NCBI RefSeq assembly: GCF_020923435.1
Contig: NZ_CP087263.1
Span: forward strand, 1,259,970-1,323,969
DNA from: Brevibacillus humidisoli
GTDB lineage: Bacteria > Bacillota > Bacilli > Brevibacillales > Brevibacillaceae
Length of the DNA stretch: 64,000 nt
Reading direction: 5' to 3'
How positions within the stretch are numbered: position 1 is the stretch's first letter; each line of letters begins with the position of its first letter. Below the pieces are notes generated by a model. It was not told where the DNA came from. It made no database searches and was given only the letters and a program-made list of their open reading frames with translations. Positions 59,531-64,000 of the stretch are shown piece by piece. Position numbers and translations under genes: made by a program.

Positions 59531-60802
59531 TTGCCTTTACCTAGCTTGGATTCGTTTGAATCGATTCTTGCAATCATCGTGGTCTTCAGCTTGCTGGTGC
59601 TGGTCCATGAGCTGGGCCACTTCCTGCTGGCCAAACGTGCGGGCATCCTCTGTCGGGAGTTTGCTCTCGGGATGGGCCCAAAGATATTTCGGTTCAAGCG
59701 GGGGGAGACGGAGTACACCGTCCGAGCGCTGCCGATTGGCGGACTTGTCCGAATGGCTGGCGAAGACCCCGAACTAGACGTGTTGAAACCTAGGATGGAG
59801 ATTGCCGTAGAATTGGATCAAGAAGGGCGTGTCTCGCGTCTGCTCCTCGATCCCAAGCAGTGGAATGAAAAGCGCCATGTCCGTGGTACAATCGTCCATT
59901 ACGACCTTGAACATAAGCTGACCCTGACGCTGGAGACGGATGAAGGACAGACAAGTTACCCGGTTCATCCCCAAGCTCACTTGGTGTTTGCAGATCAGGA
60001 GGTACAGATCGCCCCCTATAACCGCCAGTTTCGCGGGAAAACAGTGGGGCAGAGATTCTGGGCGATCTTCGCCGGACCGGCAGCCAACTTTTTGCTTGCC
60101 TTTGTTCTTTTGGCGTCTTTGGGGTTGATTTTCGGTGTGCCCAACAGCAAACCCCTACTGGGTGAGGTGAAGCCCGGCGGCCCGGCGGCACAGGCGGGAT
60201 TGTTGGAAGGAGACCGGGTTTTGTCCATAGAAGGGACCCCTGTCAAGAGTTGGCGGCAGATCGTTGAGATCGTCAGCCAGTCTCCGAACGAAACTCTCAC
60301 CTTTGAGGTGGAACGGAACGGTACGAAGAAGAGTTTTGAGGTTACCGTAGGCAGTAAAGACAACATTGGGCAGATCATGGTTTACAGTACGATCACCTAT
60401 TCGCCTTGGGCTGCTGTCAAGTACGGGGCGTATGCCACATATGAATACACCGCGCTGATTCTGACCAATCTGGCGATGCTGTTTACCGGTGCGGTGGGCT
60501 TGGAGGATCTCAGCGGACCAGTCGGCATCTTCAAGATGACGGGAGAGTTTGCTCAACAGGGCCTGGAGATTCTCATCAGGTGGGCCGCTGTGTTAAGCAT
60601 CAATCTCGGTTTGTTTAACTTGCTGCCGCTTCCGGCACTGGATGGCGGGCGACTCGCTTTTCTGGGTGTAGAAGCGCTCCGAGGTCGTCCGGTTGATCCA
60701 CAAAAGGAAGGGATGGTGCACTTCCTCGGTTTCGCGTTTTTAATGTTGCTGATTCTCGTTGTCACGTGGAACGACTTGCAGCGGTTTATCTTTACAGGAT
60801 AG
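59531..60802 (+). CDS. rseP: RseP/RasP, site-2 intramembrane metalloprotease
   Basis: 423 aa from a TTG at 59531 (AAAGGTGG upstream); a GTG at 59519 is the alternative. HELGH at residues 26-30 is the zinc site, a PDZ domain (GPAAQAGLLEGDRVLSIEG) lies in the middle, and NLLPLPALDGGRL carries the third ligand. It cleaves anti-sigma factors and signal peptides in the membrane. Confidence 0.95.
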   Translation: MPLPSLDSFESILAIIVVFSLLVLVHELGHFLLAKRAGILCREFALGMGPKIFRFKRGETEYTVRALPIGGLVRMAGEDPELDVLKPRMEIAVELDQEGRVSRLLLDPKQWNEKRHVRGTIVHYDLEHKLTLTLETDEGQTSYPVHPQAHLVFADQEVQIAPYNRQFRGKTVGQRFWAIFAGPAANFLLAFVLLASLGLIFGVPNSKPLLGEVKPGGPAAQAGLLEGDRVLSIEGTPVKSWRQIVEIVSQSPNETLTFEVERNGTKKSFEVTVGSKDNIGQIMVYSTITYSPWAAVKYGAYATYEYTALILTNLAMLFTGAVGLEDLSGPVGIFKMTGEFAQQGLEILIRWAAVLSINLGLFNLLPLPALDGGRLAFLGVEALRGRPVDPQKEGMVHFLGFAFLMLLILVVTWNDLQRFIFTG

Positions 60803-60838
60803 AGAGCAGAAAAGACTACGAAAAGGAAGGTGCCTGGC

Positions 60839-61894
60839 GTGTACAAACGTGAGGAGACGAAACCGGTATTTGTGGGAGATGTACAGATCGGTGGTCAAAA
60901 AAGTGTCGTGATTCAATCGATGACGACTACGGATACCCGTGATGTGGAAGGAACGCTGGAGCAGATCAATCGTCTGCACCAGGCGGGCTGCCAGGTGGTG
61001 CGCCTGGCGGTGGTCAACGAAGACGCGGCACGTGCGATCAAACCAATCAAGGAGCGTTCCCCTCTTCCGCTGGTTGCAGACATTCACTTCGACCATCGAT
61101 TGGCGCTGCTTGCTTTGGAGAGCGGGATTGACAAAATCCGGATCAATCCTGGTAATATCGGGTCCAAGGAGAAAACGAAAGCAGTCGTGGAAGCGTGCCG
61201 CGATCGAAACGTGCCGATCCGCATCGGCGTCAACTCCGGTTCTGTCGAGAAACGGCTGTTGGAAAAGTACGGCTATCCCAGCCCGGAGGCGATCGTGGAA
61301 AGTGCGATGAACCACGTGGAGATTTTGGAAGAACTAAATTACGACAAGATTGTGATCTCACTCAAGTCGTCCGATGTGCCGACCATGATTGAAACATACT
61401 CGCTCATGGCCGAGAAGCGACCTTATCCGCTGCACGTCGGAGTAACCGAGGCAGGCACGCCGTTTTCCGGGGGAATCAAGTCGGCGGTTGGCATCGGTAC
61501 CGTGCTCTCGATGGGCATTGGTGATACGATCCGTGTTTCACTCACAGCTGATCCGGTCGAGGAGATCAAGGTAGGGAAGCAGATTCTGCGCAGTCTGGAC
61601 ATCGTCAACAACGATCCGATTGTGATTGCCTGCCCTTCCTGCGGTCGCTGCGCCATCGACCTGATCGGGCTTGCAACCAAAGTGGAGGATGCCGTAGCCA
61701 ACATCAAAAAACCGCTGAAGATTGCGGTAATGGGCTGCGCGGTCAACGGCCCGGGAGAAGCGCGTGAGGCCGACGTCGGCGTTGCCGGTGGAAACGGTGA
61801 AGGATTGATTTTCCGCAACGGTGAGATTGTTCGGAAAGTAAAAGAAGACGAATTGTTTGAAGAGTTGATGAAAGAGATTAACACGATGGTGTAG
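60839..61894 (+). CDS. ispG: IspG, 4-hydroxy-3-methylbut-2-enyl diphosphate synthase
   Basis: 351 aa from a GTG at 60839; the GTG at 60830 is too close to the AAGGAAGG site. TIM-barrel N-terminus and [4Fe-4S] domain with CPSCGRC and GCAVNGPGEA. MEP-pathway enzyme. Its place between rseP and proS differs from B. subtilis and fits Paenibacillaceae. Confidence 0.97.
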   Translation: MYKREETKPVFVGDVQIGGQKSVVIQSMTTTDTRDVEGTLEQINRLHQAGCQVVRLAVVNEDAARAIKPIKERSPLPLVADIHFDHRLALLALESGIDKIRINPGNIGSKEKTKAVVEACRDRNVPIRIGVNSGSVEKRLLEKYGYPSPEAIVESAMNHVEILEELNYDKIVISLKSSDVPTMIETYSLMAEKRPYPLHVGVTEAGTPFSGGIKSAVGIGTVLSMGIGDTIRVSLTADPVEEIKVGKQILRSLDIVNNDPIVIACPSCGRCAIDLIGLATKVEDAVANIKKPLKIAVMGCAVNGPGEAREADVGVAGGNGEGLIFRNGEIVRKVKEDELFEELMKEINTMV

Positions 61895-61960
61895 CACACC
61901 TTTGTCATACAGCCCACAGGACAGAAAGTCGGTTGTGGTTTGAGAAGGAGGAACGATTAC

Positions 61961-63715
61961 GTGTTAAAGCAGAGTCAATATCTTATTCCTACCCTACGGG
62001 AGGTACCGTCGGACGCTGAGATCGCCAGCCATAAGCTGCTGCTGCGCGCCGGTTTGGCACGCCAGTTGGCTTCCGGGATCTACTCGTACCTGCCGCTCGG
62101 TCTGCGGGTGATTCAAAAAATCCAGGCGATTGTTCGTGAGGAGATGAACAGAGCCGGGGCACAGGAGATTTTGATGCCGGCGATGCAGCCCGCAGAGCTA
62201 TGGGAGGAAAGCGGCAGATGGGAGGCGTATGGACCGGAATTGGTGCGGTTGAAAGATCGCCATGAGCGGCGTTTCGCCCTTGGTCCTACCCATGAAGAGG
62301 TGATCAGCAGCCTGGTTCGGGATGATGTCAACTCATATAAAAAACTGCCGATCAACCTGTACCAGATTCAGACCAAGTTCCGCGATGAGGTGAGGCCGCG
62401 CTTCGGTTTGATTCGCTGCCGCGAATTCATCATGAAAGACGCATACTCCTTCGATACCAGCTGGGAAGGGCTGAACAAGAGCTTCGAGGCGATGTTTGAC
62501 GCCTATACGCGGATTTTTACCCGTATTGGCCTCAATTTCCGTGCTGTAGAGGCGGATGCAGGCTCCATCGGTGGGACCGGCACCTATGAGTTCATGGCTT
62601 TGTGCGATATCGGTGAAGATACGATTGCCTATTCCACCGAGGGAACATATGCGGCCAACTTGGAAAAGGCAGAGGTGGTTTACAAGCCATCGGACAAGCC
62701 AAAACAAGATGTGCCCGCGATGGAAAAGATTCACACACCCAGTGTCCGCACTATTGAGCAGTTGCAAGCCTCGCTTGGCACAGATTCCGCTCAGATCGTC
62801 AAAAGCCTGCTCTATCGTGTCGATGACAAACTGGTGATGGCATTAGTACGAGGCGATCACGAACTGAACGAAGTGAAGTTGAAAAACTTGTTCGATGCGG
62901 TTGATATCCGACTGGCCAGTGACGAAGAGATTCGCAGCTTGACAGGCGCTCCCGCTGGTTTCGTCGGTCCATTTGGTCTGGATCCCCAGAAAGTGGAGAT
63001 TGTAGCCGACAACTATGTGCAAGATGTGACAGACGGGGTAGCCGGAGCGAATGAAGCAGATTACCACTATCAACATGTGGTGCCGGGCCGCGATTTTACC
63101 GTTGCCCGTTACGCTGATCTGCGCAACATCAAGGAGGGAGATGACTGTCCGCGCGGCGGCGGCAAGATCGCTTTTGCCCGCGGGATCGAGGTAGGCCATG
63201 TATTCAAACTGGGAACCAAGTATTCGAAGCCGCTGGGTGTTACCTTCCTCGATGAAAACGGACGATCCCAGGAGATGGTGATGGGCTGCTATGGGATCGG
63301 GATTTCCCGGATCGCAGCAGCCGTGATCGAACAATATCACGACGAAAACGGCATCATCTGGCCGGTTTCGATTGCGCCGTTCCATGTACATGTGATTCCG
63401 ATCAATGCCAAGGTGGACGAGCAACGCCTCACCAGTGAACGGATTACCGATGCACTGACGGCTGCAGGAGTGGAAGTGCTTTACGACGATCGTCCGGAAA
63501 GGGCTGGGGTGAAGTTCAAGGACGCTGACTTGATCGGACTGCCGCTCAGGATAACGGTCTCGGACAAAGCCCAGGAAGGTTTGGTCGAAGTACGGGTTCG
63601 CTGCACCGGCGAGACACATGAAGTAGAAATCGAAAAACTAGCGGCATTTGTCCAGGAACATCTGGCCAAACTGGGCGAGTCGGCGACAACATTCGCACGT
63701 TCCAGGCAGGAATAG
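61961..63715 (+). CDS. proS: ProS, prolyl-tRNA synthetase (bacterial type with editing domain)
   Basis: 584 aa from a GTG at 61961 after AGAAGGAGG. Class II synthetase motifs ([14 protein letters not shown]-like [27 protein letters not shown]) with an inserted YbaK-type editing domain at about residues 240-385. The longer frame from 61940 adds a basic leader with no better site. Confidence 0.97.
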   Translation: MLKQSQYLIPTLREVPSDAEIASHKLLLRAGLARQLASGIYSYLPLGLRVIQKIQAIVREEMNRAGAQEILMPAMQPAELWEESGRWEAYGPELVRLKDRHERRFALGPTHEEVISSLVRDDVNSYKKLPINLYQIQTKFRDEVRPRFGLIRCREFIMKDAYSFDTSWEGLNKSFEAMFDAYTRIFTRIGLNFRAVEADAGSIGGTGTYEFMALCDIGEDTIAYSTEGTYAANLEKAEVVYKPSDKPKQDVPAMEKIHTPSVRTIEQLQASLGTDSAQIVKSLLYRVDDKLVMALVRGDHELNEVKLKNLFDAVDIRLASDEEIRSLTGAPAGFVGPFGLDPQKVEIVADNYVQDVTDGVAGANEADYHYQHVVPGRDFTVARYADLRNIKEGDDCPRGGGKIAFARGIEVGHVFKLGTKYSKPLGVTFLDENGRSQEMVMGCYGIGISRIAAAVIEQYHDENGIIWPVSIAPFHVHVIPINAKVDEQRLTSERITDALTAAGVEVLYDDRPERAGVKFKDADLIGLPLRITVSDKAQEGLVEVRVRCTGETHEVEIEKLAAFVQEHLAKLGESATTFARSRQE

Positions 63716-63739
63716 TGCAGGATTCTGTCGAAAGGGTAG

Positions 63740-63771
63740 GAGGTGCTCCTTATACAGGAGTGCCTCTTTTT
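63740..63771 (+). terminator. Terminator after proS
   Basis: GAGGTGCTCC pairs with GGAGTGCCTC (10 pairs including two G-U), followed by five T. Confidence 0.85.
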
Positions 63772-63974
63772 CTTGATCGCGCTGACTGATCACACTGAGA
63801 TTTTTCGGGCTGTCTGTAACCGTGCGCGTAATCGTGCATCAACAGCCCTTCAATCGTCAGCTGTTCATTCGTCCTGTGAACGAGCGGAGATATGTATGTA
63901 TGGCCAACCACGAGAATTCGCGAGGGCCAGCATATCAAAACAAGGGATTTTTCGAGGTAAGTGAGGTGGTTTTG

Positions 63975-64000
63975 ATGGCAGCAACAGAGGAACAACTGCA
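63975..64000 (+). CDS. polC: Start of polC (DNA polymerase III PolC-type alpha subunit), cut by the window edge
   Basis: Only the first eight or so codons (MAATEEQL) are visible, from an ATG at 63975 after GAGGTGG. The identification rests on gene order, since polC follows proS in Bacillales; the protein itself cannot be judged. Confidence 0.5.

Overview
The window is a stretch of chromosome from a flagellated, low-to-mid-GC Gram-positive bacterium. The order sucC-sucD-dprA-topA-trmFO-xerC-hslV-hslU-codY-(fla/che operon)-sigD-rpsB-tsf-pyrH-frr-uppS-cdsA-dxr-rseP-ispG-proS-polC is the Bacillales backbone. Having ispG between rseP and proS, a TIGR02530-type gene in the fla/che operon and a FapA-like (DUF342) gene after sigD points to Paenibacillaceae, most likely Brevibacillus or a close relative. 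This is an inference from gene order and protein character; no database was consulted.

Layout. (1) 1-11104 is an accessory block upstream of the conserved core: the tail of a small Cys-motif protein, a deacetylase-like lipoprotein, and a formate/molybdenum module (fdhD on the minus strand; an oxalate/formate-type MFS carrier, a DUF2294 protein, a FdhF/YdeP-type molybdopterin oxidoreductase, and mobA-moeA-mobB on the plus strand), then an unrecognised lipoprotein. (2) 11403-22015 holds sucCD, dprA, topA, trmFO, xerC, hslVU and codY. (3) 22469-50099 is one almost gapless fla/che operon: flgB flgC fliE fliF fliG fliH fliI fliJ, a MotE-like gene, fliK, a TIGR02530 gene, the hook gene, flbD fliL fliM fliY cheY fliO fliP fliQ fliR flhB flhA flhF flhG cheB cheA cheW cheC cheD, a small membrane protein and sigD. 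(4) 50143-53135 has a frameshifted fapA-like gene, a coiled-coil hypothetical, a SwrB-like membrane protein and an MltG-like anchored protein. (5) 53320-63715 covers translation, UMP kinase, isoprenoid/phospholipid and site-2 protease genes, ending with the first codons of polC.

How the parts work together. The formate/molybdenum module couples import or exchange of a small carboxylate (MFS carrier), its probable oxidation (the molybdoenzyme), cofactor sulfuration (FdhD) and molybdenum cofactor maturation (MobA, MoeA, MobB). The fla/che operon gives the export gate, MS and C rings, hook and rod components, chemotaxis signalling and the late sigma factor.

Most interesting observation. Two nearly identical 35-nt hairpins (33/35 identical), 1.95 kb apart, sit in the leaders of the MFS gene and the molybdoenzyme gene. 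In both, the last three bases (AAC) of the hairpin are also the first three bases of an intrinsic terminator stem. The two terminators are otherwise unrelated in sequence. This is the architecture of a switchable antiterminator/terminator, and I do not recognise the hairpin as a known riboswitch or protein-binding antiterminator. Other points are a one-base frameshift in a G-tract of fapA, a nine-G tract inside the molybdoenzyme gene, no flgD in the fla operon, and an NPIH (not NPTH) autocleavage motif in FlhB.
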